DNA of 64,000 nucleotides from Frondihabitans sp. PhB188 (GTDB taxonomy: Bacteria; Actinomycetota; Actinomycetes; Actinomycetales; Microbacteriaceae): the NCBI RefSeq assembly GCF_003752365.1, contig NZ_RJUO01000006.1, positions 1-64,000 of the forward strand, given 5' to 3'. The position numbers and the translations under genes are program-made. This document shows, in pieces, positions 15,140-23,637 of this stretch. Below the pieces are notes generated by a model. The model saw nothing but the letters and a program-made list of their open reading frames with translations. It was not told the origin of the DNA and did not search any database. Each line of letters begins with the position of its first letter. Position 1 is the first letter of the stretch.

Positions 15140-18100
15140 GTGATGACCATGCATATCCTCTCCGCGGGAGACGGGTATGCGTACTACACCAGCGAGACCG
15201 CAACGGCCGATATGAAGCGCGAGCCGGGCCGTGAGCCGGGCGAATACTACACCGCTGACGGCAACCCTCCCGGCGTGTGGGTCGGTTCAGGCCTCGAGGC
15301 TCTCGGCGTCACGGGTGCTGTTTCCGAGGAGCAGATGAAGGCCCTCTTTGGTGAGGGGCTTCACCCGGATGCGGACCGGATCATTGCCGACGCGCAGGCG
15401 TCCGGGAAGACCGCCGACGAGGCGCAGGCCATGGCAAAGCTCGGTCGCAGTTACTACTCCTACGAGCAGGGCGGGACGGGTCTCCGCGCCGCGATTGACG
15501 AGGGTTACGCCCGGTTTGAGCGGACGGAACATCGCGAGCCGAACGCCGAGGAACGGCGTGCTATCCGCGTCCGTGAGGGCGCGCAAGCGTTCCGGCAGGC
15601 GAAAGGCCTGCCCCCTGCCGACAAGGAAGAGCTGGGGCGATTCATCACCGCAGCCTCCCGCCCGACGCAGCAGGCCGTGGCCGGTTTCGACCTCGTGTTC
15701 TCCCCCGCCAAGAGCGTCTCCACGCTCTGGGGTCTCGGGGACAACGACACCCGGAAGGTGATCGAGGATGCTCACGAGGCGGCTGTCGCCGATACCGTGA
15801 AGTACCTCGAAGACGAGGCTATTGCCACCCGTGCCGGGACGAACGGTGTCGCTCAGATCGACGTCGAGGGCGGTCTGATCGCGACCCGGTTTAGGCACTA
15901 CGACTCCCGCACCGGTGACCCGCAGCTCCACGATCACCTGGTCGTCGCGAACAAGGTCAAAGGCTCCGATGGGAAGTGGCGCACCATCGACTCCAAGCTG
16001 CTTCACCGGCAAGGTGTCGCCGCGTCCGAGTTCTACAACCAGCGCGTCATGGACCGCGTGACCGAAGGTCTCGGCGTCACGACGGAACTCCGCGAGGTCA
16101 CCCGGGGCAAGCGCCCTGTAGTGGAAATCGCAGGCGTGGACGAGCGCCTGACTAAGGGCTTCTCCACCCGGTCGGCGGGCATCAAAGACGCCATGAAGAA
16201 GCTCGAACAGGAGTACCGGCGTGACCACGGCCGCGCCCCCGACTTGAAGGCTCGAATCGCGTTGGCGCAGCAGGCGACCCTCGACACCCGCCCCAAGAAG
16301 GAGACCGCCCGCTCCCTGGCGGACCTCCGCATCGGCTGGCGCGAGCGGGCCGTCGAGTCGGTCGGGACTCGGGTGGTTGACGGTGTGCTTCGGGATGCTC
16401 GGAGCCGTGCTCGCGGGGTCCAGGCGGGCACGGCCTCTGCGGAACGTATCACCCTCGAGCAGGCGTCCGCGCGAATGGTGGAGACCGTCTCGGAGCATCA
16501 CGCGGTCTGGGGACCGCACATGATCGAGGCCGAGACGCGCCGCTTCGTTCAGGCCGAACGGTCCAAGGGGAACGTGGTCGAGGGCACGGTGCAGCAGATC
16601 ACCAAGCACGCTCTCACCACCGACTCGATTGCTGTCACTCCGCCCGCCCCGCACGGAGCATTCCAGCCCCTCACTAGGAAAGACGGGGTGAGTATCTACG
16701 AGCACAAGGGTTCGCAGCTCCTCACGTCTAGGACCGTTCTCGTCGCTGAAGACACCCTCCTGGGCGCCGCCCGAGATCGCACCGTTCGTCCCGTCAGCCG
16801 GGAGACGTTCGACCGGATCGCGGAGGCCGAGGGCAGACACCTTGACGCCGGGCAGCGCGCTTTGGCCGGGGAGTTTGCAACGTCTAGCAGCCGCCTCGTC
16901 GTCGGTACCGGCCCTGCCGGCACCGGGAAGACCACCGCCCTGCAAGTCGCTGCGCGAGCCGTCAAAGCCGAGGGCGGCCGCATGATCGGCCTCGCGCCCT
17001 CCGCGGCCGCAGCGGAAGTCATGGCCGACGCTATCGGCGTCGAGGCGAACACCATTCACTCCTTCACCCACGGCAAAGGCACCCTGACCGAACTCCTCCA
17101 CGGAGACGGACCGATCGAGGGCGTCGACCTGACACCAGGAGACGTGATCGTGGTCGATGAGGCCGGCATGGCCGGCACGACCAACCTCGCGAAAGTGACC
17201 CGGATCGCGGAACGCCACGGCGCACATGTGCGGCTGATCGGTGACGACAAGCAGCTATCCGCGGTCGAGGCCGGCGGGGCGCTTCGGCTGTTGGAGCACG
17301 AGGTCGGATCGGTGAAGCTCGAAGTACTGCACCGGTTCACTAACCGCGAAGAAGCGGAAGCGACCAAGCTCCTCCGCGACCCCACCGGCACCGGCGACCC
17401 GTTCGCCTGGTACGTCGACAACGGCCGCGTCACGGGCGGCGACGTCGATCGGATGACGGCTGACGTCTTCTCGGGTTGGCAGCACGACACCGACGCCGGG
17501 CTGCAGTCCGTCATGGTCGCCAAGACCAACGCCACGGTGTCGGAGCTCAACGGTCGCGCGCAAGCGCTCCGCATGTCCCAGGGCCTCGTCAAAGGCCCTC
17601 AATCCGCACCGCTCCACGATGGCCTCTCGGCCTACCGGGGCGACACGATCGTCACCCGACAGAACGATGCGCAACTCAAGACAGGCGGGGGCCGGGACCG
17701 GGTGAAGAACAACGACGTCTGGACGGTGGAGAAAGCCCACCAGGACGGCTCCCTGACGGTGACGAGCGTCAAGAGTGGCGCGAAGATCACCCTCCCCCGG
17801 GAGTACGTCGAGAAGTCCGTCGAGCTGGGCTACGCCTCGACCCTCCACCGCACGCAGGGAATGACCGCCGACACCGCGCACGTCCTCGCCGACGCGTCCA
17901 TGTCGCGGGAGCTGGCCTACGTGGGGCTCACCCGCGGTCGGCACGAGAACCACTTGTACGTCGAGACCGAAGAAGCGCAGCCGGTCTCCGAGGTGCTTGC
18001 GTCGATCGCTCGCACGTCCGACGCCACGGTGTCGGCCACCGAGACGATCCGCGACGAGCACGCCCGCGTCGACAACCTCGTGACGCTCATCGATCAGTAC

Positions 18101-19150
18101 AGCGACGTCACCGAACGTGCCGATGCGTTGAGGTTCGCGAAGGTGGCCGATGAGGCCCTTGGCCACGACACAGCCAGGGGACTCCGGCAGCACAAGAGTT
18201 GGGGAGCTGTCGAGGCAGCTCTCCGCCAGGCGGAGGCACAGGGCGTTGACCCGGCCGACGCCCTCTACCGGGCGTGGACGGAGCGCGACATGGACGGTGC
18301 CGAAGACCGGCCGGCAGTCCTGTCGGCTCGCATCACGGCGAACACAACCGAGTACGTCGACGCGCTTCCCTATGACCGTGAGCAGCCGGCCCCGGCCGTG
18401 CCGGCATGGATTGCCGATCGCCGGGCGCTCGACTCCGAGCACACCGCACCCGAGTGGCGCGAGCACCTGGCCGAGCGGTACGACTACCTCGCAACCCGCC
18501 TCGAGGAGAGGGGCACGACGATCGCCGCCGACAGACCCGATTGGTCCGCCGAGCTGGGAGACGTCCCCGCCGACCCCGCAAAGCGGCAGCAATGGACCGT
18601 CCTGGCCGCCGAGGTCTCCGTGTTCCGCGAGAAGTACCGAGTGGATGAGGCCGGCCCCGTTGCAGTTCCGGCCGAGTTACGAGAGCGCACCGTGGGCGCG
18701 GATCTCGCCGCACGAGTCACGGCCCTGCACAAGTCTTCCGAGCTGAGCAGCCAGCCGGCAGCGACAGACGCCGAAAGGCAGAAGGCCGCCGTAGCGGCGA
18801 TAAGCGCCGCCCAGCGTGCCCGAGAGGCCGTCACGCCCCGTCAGGGCGAGGCCCGGCCGGCGCAGCCTCAGACGGCCGCACAGGCCGCTCAGGAAGAGCA
18901 GCGACGTCGCGCCGCGGACCTGGCGCAGCGGCGGACAGGGGACGCGGGCCGGTCTGCCGGGGATCAGGCGCGACCGGCTTTCACGGCGGCGCAGAGAGCG
19001 CAGCAGGAGCAGCAGCGTCGAGCGGCCCAGCGCGCCGAAGAACTGCGCCGGCAGGGTCTCAACGTCAAGGTCGAGAAGGTGGCGGACGGCAAGGAGCAGC
19101 CCCGTCAGCCCGATCAAGACCGGTCCAGGGATCAGGACCGCGAACTCTGA
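15140..19150 (+). CDS. traA: MobF-family conjugative relaxase-helicase (TraA/TrwC type)
   Basis: A 1336-residue protein with two linked activities. The N-terminal relaxase (about 1-330) has candidate catalytic tyrosines at 13, 15 and 16 (GYAYYTSETA), and the metal-binding histidine triad H253, H264, H266 with the same 11- and 2-residue spacing as in TrwC. The helicase part has Walker A GTGPAGTGKTT at 589-599, Walker B VVDEAGM at 671-677, and the RecD-type motif YVGLTRGRHENHLYVE from residue 927. The last 250 residues are Gln/Arg/Ala-rich and probably coiled. It nicks oriT, stays bound to the DNA and unwinds it for transfer. Confidence 0.93.
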   Translation: MMTMHILSAGDGYAYYTSETATADMKREPGREPGEYYTADGNPPGVWVGSGLEALGVTGAVSEEQMKALFGEGLHPDADRIIADAQASGKTADEAQAMAKLGRSYYSYEQGGTGLRAAIDEGYARFERTEHREPNAEERRAIRVREGAQAFRQAKGLPPADKEELGRFITAASRPTQQAVAGFDLVFSPAKSVSTLWGLGDNDTRKVIEDAHEAAVADTVKYLEDEAIATRAGTNGVAQIDVEGGLIATRFRHYDSRTGDPQLHDHLVVANKVKGSDGKWRTIDSKLLHRQGVAASEFYNQRVMDRVTEGLGVTTELREVTRGKRPVVEIAGVDERLTKGFSTRSAGIKDAMKKLEQEYRRDHGRAPDLKARIALAQQATLDTRPKKETARSLADLRIGWRERAVESVGTRVVDGVLRDARSRARGVQAGTASAERITLEQASARMVETVSEHHAVWGPHMIEAETRRFVQAERSKGNVVEGTVQQITKHALTTDSIAVTPPAPHGAFQPLTRKDGVSIYEHKGSQLLTSRTVLVAEDTLLGAARDRTVRPVSRETFDRIAEAEGRHLDAGQRALAGEFATSSSRLVVGTGPAGTGKTTALQVAARAVKAEGGRMIGLAPSAAAAEVMADAIGVEANTIHSFTHGKGTLTELLHGDGPIEGVDLTPGDVIVVDEAGMAGTTNLAKVTRIAERHGAHVRLIGDDKQLSAVEAGGALRLLEHEVGSVKLEVLHRFTNREEAEATKLLRDPTGTGDPFAWYVDNGRVTGGDVDRMTADVFSGWQHDTDAGLQSVMVAKTNATVSELNGRAQALRMSQGLVKGPQSAPLHDGLSAYRGDTIVTRQNDAQLKTGGGRDRVKNNDVWTVEKAHQDGSLTVTSVKSGAKITLPREYVEKSVELGYASTLHRTQGMTADTAHVLADASMSRELAYVGLTRGRHENHLYVETEEAQPVSEVLASIARTSDATVSATETIRDEHARVDNLVTLIDQYSDVTERADALRFAKVADEALGHDTARGLRQHKSWGAVEAALRQAEAQGVDPADALYRAWTERDMDGAEDRPAVLSARITANTTEYVDALPYDREQPAPAVPAWIADRRALDSEHTAPEWREHLAERYDYLATRLEERGTTIAADRPDWSAELGDVPADPAKRQQWTVLAAEVSVFREKYRVDEAGPVAVPAELRERTVGADLAARVTALHKSSELSSQPAATDAERQKAAVAAISAAQRAREAVTPRQGEARPAQPQTAAQAAQEEQRRRAADLAQRRTGDAGRSAGDQARPAFTAAQRAQQEQQRRAAQRAEELRRQGLNVKVEKVADGKEQPRQPDQDRSRDQDREL

Positions 19151-19231
19151 TCGGGCACGGAAAGGCGGACCTGGTGTGGCGCTGGTCGTCTCGTACTTCC
19201 GCTGATCCGCGTGTACTGGCAGGGTGAGCGG

Positions 19232-19789
19232 ATGAGCAAACTTTTCGCTCCGCTGCGGCGCCCATCTGTATGGATCGCCTTCGTAATCGTGCTGGTCCTC
19301 GGAGCGACGGCCGTTTTCGTGAAAGCAGGATCTGGGGCACCCCCAACCAAGTTGACGTCTGGAGCTTTGCTCGCCTTCGGCGTTGCTTTCTACGTCGCCG
19401 CGGCCGTCGCGTTTCTCGGGAATCGCGAGCCTGATTACAGGCCAGCGGCCCTAGAAGGTGTCGACCGTCCCCGGCGTCGTCAAATGCAGAAAGCTGTGAG
19501 GCACGGTGATTTGCTTGTCCTCGCCGAGGGAGACCGGACCACGGGACGTGACTTCGCGAGGGCTTACGTTGCTTCCACGCCTCGGGTGATAAGCCCCGTT
19601 ATTGCTCTTTTGGTGGGCTTCCTCTTTCAGGCGGCCGCGCAGGTTGCAGACTTTGACGGGGACTGGCTCGGCTATGTCGTCGTCGTCGAGGCCGTTCTGA
19701 TCCTTGGACTGCTCATCACCCTCATACCGCTTCACGTGAAATGGCTTCGGAATGCGGAAAGGCTTTCGGTCCAGACCGTGAGCCAGTAG
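19232..19789 (+). CDS. Small integral membrane protein next to the relaxase
   Basis: A 185-residue protein from the ATG at 19232 (MSKLFAPLRRPSVWIAF); an ATG at 19211 would add seven residues. It has four predicted membrane segments: near residues 12-30, 41-60, 115-135 and 143-165, with a charged cytoplasmic loop between the second and third. It lies 81 bp downstream of the relaxase gene and before a shared terminator. No family recognised; it could be an entry-exclusion or envelope protein of the conjugation system, but only its position suggests this. Confidence 0.6.
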   Translation: MSKLFAPLRRPSVWIAFVIVLVLGATAVFVKAGSGAPPTKLTSGALLAFGVAFYVAAAVAFLGNREPDYRPAALEGVDRPRRRQMQKAVRHGDLLVLAEGDRTTGRDFARAYVASTPRVISPVIALLVGFLFQAAAQVADFDGDWLGYVVVVEAVLILGLLITLIPLHVKWLRNAERLSVQTVSQ

Positions 19790-19797
19790 CTACTGGA

Positions 19798-19823
19798 AAG
19801 GGCACCGCCGAAGCGGTGCCCTT
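19798..19823. terminator. Bidirectional terminator between convergent transfer operons
   Basis: AAGGGCACCGC-CGAA-GCGGTGCCCTT, a perfect 11-bp stem with a stable tetraloop, lying 9 nt after the membrane-protein stop and 7 nt from the stop of the minus-strand DUF4913 gene. AA and TT ends give short U-runs on both strands. Confidence 0.85.
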
Positions 19824-19829
19824 CCGCAG

Positions 19830-20342
19830 TTACGTTGCCGGTGGGTGCCAGCCGTCGGGTGGCAGGGGTGCCGGCACGGCGGGGCCATGCCGGCCGCGCG
19901 TGCGTTGGTAGAGGTGCCCTTGGGTCATGTCGCAGTCTTTGAAGGGGCCGGTCTGAGCGTCGAAAAGGACTAGCTTGTGTCGGTCCCAGTGGTTCAGCCA
20001 CCAATCCGACAACGCATCAAGCGACAGACTGAGCTCAACGGCTTGGTGCGCCCGGAATAGCGCCCACAGGCGGGCGTTCACTTCCGGGTGCAGCCACCAT
20101 TCCGGGCACCAGATCGCTATTTCCCGGCTGCCGGTGGCTTCCGCTGTGTGGAAGTGCTGATCAAACCAGTCAAGGAAGTCAGCTCGATTGTCGACGGGCT
20201 CATACTCCGGCCCGTCTCCTTCGCCCTCCGGGTCCGACTCGAACGGGTCGACGTCCGCGCGCGGGTTGACCTCGTCGCCCTCGAACTCGGCCGGGTCCAT
20301 CTCGGGCTCGTCCTCGTATGTCGGCTCGTCGCTCATCGTCAC
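19830..20342 (-). CDS. DUF4913 protein, last gene of the transfer operon
   Basis: A 170-residue soluble protein. The first 50 residues are strongly acidic (Asp/Glu/Pro). The rest matches DUF4913: FLDWFDQHF, IWCPEWWLHPEVNARLWALFRAH, DWWLNHWDRHKLVLFDAQTGPFKDC. This domain is common next to VirD4-like genes on actinobacterial conjugative elements; its role is unknown. The GTG start overlaps the coupling-protein stop (GTGA); a second start, ATG at 20336, is two codons in. Confidence 0.8.
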   Translation of the reverse strand: MTMSDEPTYEDEPEMDPAEFEGDEVNPRADVDPFESDPEGEGDGPEYEPVDNRADFLDWFDQHFHTAEATGSREIAIWCPEWWLHPEVNARLWALFRAHQAVELSLSLDALSDWWLNHWDRHKLVLFDAQTGPFKDCDMTQGHLYQRTRGRHGPAVPAPLPPDGWHPPAT

Positions 20343-22033
20343 GCCGCCACAGCCACGCGCGCGCGGGCGTCGATCTGAGCTTTCAGCTCACGATCGCGGA
20401 ACCACGGCTGAGAGGTCAGCATCACGGGCCGGCATTTGGAGTTGAACATGACCACGCGCCATTCCGGGAGGTTCGCGAGCTTGTCGACGTCGAGGGTGTT
20501 CACCTGACGCGTCGACGTAGACGACGACATTTGCCCGTCTCGGCCGGTCGAGGTGCCGTATGTGGTCTCGTCATACTTCCCGATCAGCTCCACCAGGTCG
20601 CCCAGGAAATCGGGATCGGCCACGCCGCCGCCATAGACCCGGTTCGCGGCCGCATCCCAGAGTGCCTGCCAGCCGCCGCGGCCGAAAGCCTCGACGCCCT
20701 GAGCCTTCGACTGGAAGTAGGCGTTGAGGATGATGCCCATGGAGCCGTAGAACGAATACAGCGACGGCAGCTCCGGCCACCGCACGATGTTGGCGCACTC
20801 GTCCAGCTCCATCACGAGCGGCACGGTCAACCGGCCGCCGTTTCGCTGTGCGGCACGCTCGGCCTTCTTGCCGATCGCCCGCACGAGCGCCGTCAGGATC
20901 GCCCCGCCCGATCCGGCCCCGTCTTTCGAGAGCAGCACGAGGGTGTCTTTCCCCTGGACAAATTCGGCCGGGTCAAACGACCGGGGAGAGCCTTTTTCTT
21001 TGATTGCCGTGTCTGTCCAGGCCACTAGGCGGTCGTTTTTCAGCGCCGACGCCATGCGGCGTGCGGTACTGAATGTCGACTGCTTCGTCTTCTCGGCCGA
21101 GTTCAGGACACCCCCAATCGTGAGCGCCACACCCTTCAACCCGTGCTCGTTGAGGATGACTTGGGCCTCCTGGCCGAAGTTGCTCGACAACCACCGGTAG
21201 ACGGTCGCAAGTCCCATGTCATCGACCGCGGCCGCAAGCAGCAGCGCCGACAGCAAGTCGCGACCGTCCGTGTCGAACTGGGCATCTCCGCCCTTGTCGG
21301 CCTCGCCCCGAGTGGAGGCCTCGAAGATCATGGCCAGCTCCGCGGCGTCTTCCAACGTCTCAATGTCCGAGAGGGGGTTGTAGACGAAATCGGGTGTCAG
21401 CTCGTCACGGTAGATGCGGTTCGGGTCGAACAGGTACACCGTGCCGCGGTCTTTTCTGCCGGCGATGACTTCCCGCACCCCGTCCACCTTGTTCGAGGTC
21501 ATGACGCAGGCTCCGGGCGCTTCGAGGCAGTGTCGGATGACGAACGCGCTCGTTTTGCCCCGGCCGGTGCCGAAGACGTAGACGCCCGTCTCGCGCCACC
21601 CCTGATAAACCCATTGAGCGCGGCTTCCGATCATCCGTCCGATGCTTTGCCCGCACGACATGACGGCGTTCGGGTGCAGGCGGGCCGTCTCCTTGGTGCG
21701 CTGTTTGGCCCGCAGAACTTTGGTCTGCGTTTTTGAGGCCATGTGAGCCAACGCGACGTTGCCGCGCTTGTTCGCGGCACGTCGGGCCTGCCAAGCGAGC
21801 AAAACCGTGAACGCGGCCACGGCAATGATCAGGAAAACGATCATGAACACCGGCGCCGACTTCGGCAGGGGTGTTCCGCGGAGCACCATGTCTCCAAGAA
21901 GCTGCACGGGGTTCCATGGGTAGTCGCCCGTGGATTGGGAGAAGGCTGCTCCCGTGTGGATCGCGAGGTAGACGGCACCCAGCAGTAGTGCGAAGAGGGA
22001 GCCGACGAGGACGTTGGTTCTGGCGCTGTTCAT
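20339..22033 (-). CDS. Type IV coupling protein (VirD4/TraG-like)
   Basis: A 564-residue membrane-anchored ATPase. Two N-terminal membrane segments (about 8-26 and 61-81) are followed by Walker A GTGRGKTS at 155-162 and Walker B-like LVMELDECAN near residue 400. The C-terminal part matches the TraM-recognition (TraD/TraG) domain. It brings the relaxase-DNA complex to the secretion channel. ATG overlaps the preceding stop by ATGA and its own stop overlaps the DUF4913 start, so it is translationally coupled on both sides. Confidence 0.9.
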   Translation of the reverse strand: MNSARTNVLVGSLFALLLGAVYLAIHTGAAFSQSTGDYPWNPVQLLGDMVLRGTPLPKSAPVFMIVFLIIAVAAFTVLLAWQARRAANKRGNVALAHMASKTQTKVLRAKQRTKETARLHPNAVMSCGQSIGRMIGSRAQWVYQGWRETGVYVFGTGRGKTSAFVIRHCLEAPGACVMTSNKVDGVREVIAGRKDRGTVYLFDPNRIYRDELTPDFVYNPLSDIETLEDAAELAMIFEASTRGEADKGGDAQFDTDGRDLLSALLLAAAVDDMGLATVYRWLSSNFGQEAQVILNEHGLKGVALTIGGVLNSAEKTKQSTFSTARRMASALKNDRLVAWTDTAIKEKGSPRSFDPAEFVQGKDTLVLLSKDGAGSGGAILTALVRAIGKKAERAAQRNGGRLTVPLVMELDECANIVRWPELPSLYSFYGSMGIILNAYFQSKAQGVEAFGRGGWQALWDAAANRVYGGGVADPDFLGDLVELIGKYDETTYGTSTGRDGQMSSSTSTRQVNTLDVDKLANLPEWRVVMFNSKCRPVMLTSQPWFRDRELKAQIDARARVAVAA

Positions 22034-22245
22034 GCTGTGATCCGTTCGTTAGTGGTGCTCATCTGGTGCAGGAGCCGGCGGGCGATGCGGGCCTCTTGGT
22101 CGTCTCCCGCGAACCGTTCGGCGATCTGGAGGTCGACGCCGAGCATCAGGGCCATTTCGGACGGCATGACGCCTGTGGCCGAGAGTTGTTCGAGGAGGGC
22201 GTAGCGTTCCGGCCGTGTGGTGACGTCGTAGGTTTGCGCGAGCCT
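22030..22245 (-). pseudogene. Conserved-looking reading frame cut off from its start by an amber codon
   Basis: Directly after the TAG that ends the 84-residue gene, the same frame continues for 71 codons without a start before residue 25: RLAQTYDVTTRPERYALLEQ, MPSEMALMLGVDLQIAERFA, DDQEARIARRLLHQMSTTNE. Its TGA overlaps the VirD4 ATG by 4 bp, as functional genes in this operon do. I infer one ancestral protein of about 155 residues interrupted by a nonsense change. Alternatively, a 45-residue protein starts at the internal ATG, or the TAG is read through. Confidence 0.55.
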
Positions 22246-22500
22246 CTAAGCCTCGTGCAGCCATTCCATGGCTTCGCGGACGTGCTGCACGCTGCCGTCG
22301 ATGTCTCGGCCCTCGATGCGGTACTTCACGCACGGTTCGGCGGAACTGTGTCGGCGCAGCTCTTCACGGTGGGTGGTGAGGGTTTCCCCGAGCCACAACC
22401 CGAAGGTCGTTATGTCGGGGAAGGTCGTTGACGTGATGACCCATTCGTGACCGACGAGGTTCGCGATCGACGTCAGTTGTGCAGGACTGGCCGTGCTCAT
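22246..22500 (-). CDS. Small conjugation-operon protein (possibly truncated)
   Basis: An 84-residue protein starting MSTASPAQLTSIANLVGHEW and ending AMEWLHEA before TAG. The ATG at 22500 overlaps the murein-hydrolase stop (ATGA). The contents look soluble and well composed (FGLWLGETLTTHREELRRHS). No family name known to me. Because the frame goes on after the stop with good coding character, this may be only the first half of a longer protein. Confidence 0.6.
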   Translation of the reverse strand: MSTASPAQLTSIANLVGHEWVITSTTFPDITTFGLWLGETLTTHREELRRHSSAEPCVKYRIEGRDIDGSVQHVREAMEWLHEA

Positions 22501-23600
22501 GAGCTGGCCTGGTTGACGTTGAATTTCATTGGTTCGTTTCCCATCGGGTCGACCTCGATGTGGACGTGGTTGCAGGTGTCGGCAAACTGCCGACTGATGT
22601 TCGTCAGACTCAGGGAGTCGCCGTGGGTGGCGCGGCAGTCGGCCTGACCGGTGCCCGAGTCGGATGCCATGATCGGGTCGAGGGTCTTTAGAAGCTTGAT
22701 CGCGTTCGCGTCCCACCCGTTCGTGACAACACCACCGAGGCTGTAGAAGTCGACCGCATGGCCGCCACCATTGACGACGTGGGCGGACGCGTTGCCGGCA
22801 CCTGGCCGTTGCCCGGTGCACGCCCGATTAATGTCGGAGATCCCGATCTTCCCGAACGTCTGATACGCCACGGTGATGACCTGCAAAATGCGGGTGTCGA
22901 TCCCGCAGTTCGCGACGGTTTTCCCTTCGGCAATCCACCGGATCTCTTTCAGGTGATCCGGGGCAAGGCCCGTGATCGTCCCGTTGTCGATGCCCTTGAC
23001 CAGGTTCGTCGCAAGGGCCTTCGCGTCTCCCGACACCGAGACCGTCGACGCGCACGCCGCCTGCCCGCCCGTGAGGGCCTGCACCACGGCTTGGGCCGCG
23101 TCAAAATACTTTGTGTAGTGGTTCGGGTCCGCGTTGATCTGCACCGCGTGAGCGGCGGCCGAGGGCGACATGCTCTGCCAGTTCGGCACCTTCACGAGCC
23201 GCTGGAAAAAGAACGTCGCCGCGGTCGGCGGGTCCATCCTCTGGGCGAGCGTGCCCCAGGTGTCGCGTTGCTGGAAGAGGCCCCGCGAGTCGGGGCCGGC
23301 CTTGTCGCCGTAGGTGATGTTCTCTAGCGTCGACTCGCCCATAGCGGTCATGACGCCGATCGTCTGCCCTTGCGTGTTGACGCCGAGGGCGGCCCCGGCG
23401 TTCATGATCGCTGTGGCGTTCACGAGCTGGTCGCCCGAGTAACCGTCGATCGCCGTGTGTGCCGAGGCGGTCTCGACGGTGACGGCCGTTGCCGCACAGG
23501 CCGACGACCCTTCGGGGCCGCCGCTACCGATGATCGCCGCCCCCGTGAATAGGAACACGAGCAGAAGCACCACGAGGGTGCCGCCAGTCCACTTATTCAT
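22497..23600 (-). CDS. Transfer-associated murein hydrolase (VirB1-like)
   Basis: A 367-residue exported protein. An N-terminal membrane anchor (residues 7-26) precedes a lytic-transglycosylase-type region: MTAMGESTLENITYGD with candidate catalytic E89, then DSRGLFQQRDTWGT. Residues 260-367 resemble the C-terminal domain found in such actinobacterial proteins (NGGGHAVDFYSLGG ... DTCNHVHIEVDPMG). It would open the cell wall locally for the secretion channel. It sits between VirB4 and VirD4 genes; 37 bp separate it from VirB4. Confidence 0.8.
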   Translation of the reverse strand: MNKWTGGTLVVLLLVFLFTGAAIIGSGGPEGSSACAATAVTVETASAHTAIDGYSGDQLVNATAIMNAGAALGVNTQGQTIGVMTAMGESTLENITYGDKAGPDSRGLFQQRDTWGTLAQRMDPPTAATFFFQRLVKVPNWQSMSPSAAAHAVQINADPNHYTKYFDAAQAVVQALTGGQAACASTVSVSGDAKALATNLVKGIDNGTITGLAPDHLKEIRWIAEGKTVANCGIDTRILQVITVAYQTFGKIGISDINRACTGQRPGAGNASAHVVNGGGHAVDFYSLGGVVTNGWDANAIKLLKTLDPIMASDSGTGQADCRATHGDSLSLTNISRQFADTCNHVHIEVDPMGNEPMKFNVNQASS

Positions 23601-23637
23601 CGTCCGTGCCTCCTTTCTTGGCCTGATTCGGGAGCGG

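Noticed and set aside
15287-17227. 646-codon minus-strand open frame opposite the relaxase
   Set aside because: Composition is typical of antisense of a high-GC gene; relaxase and helicase motifs are on the plus strand.
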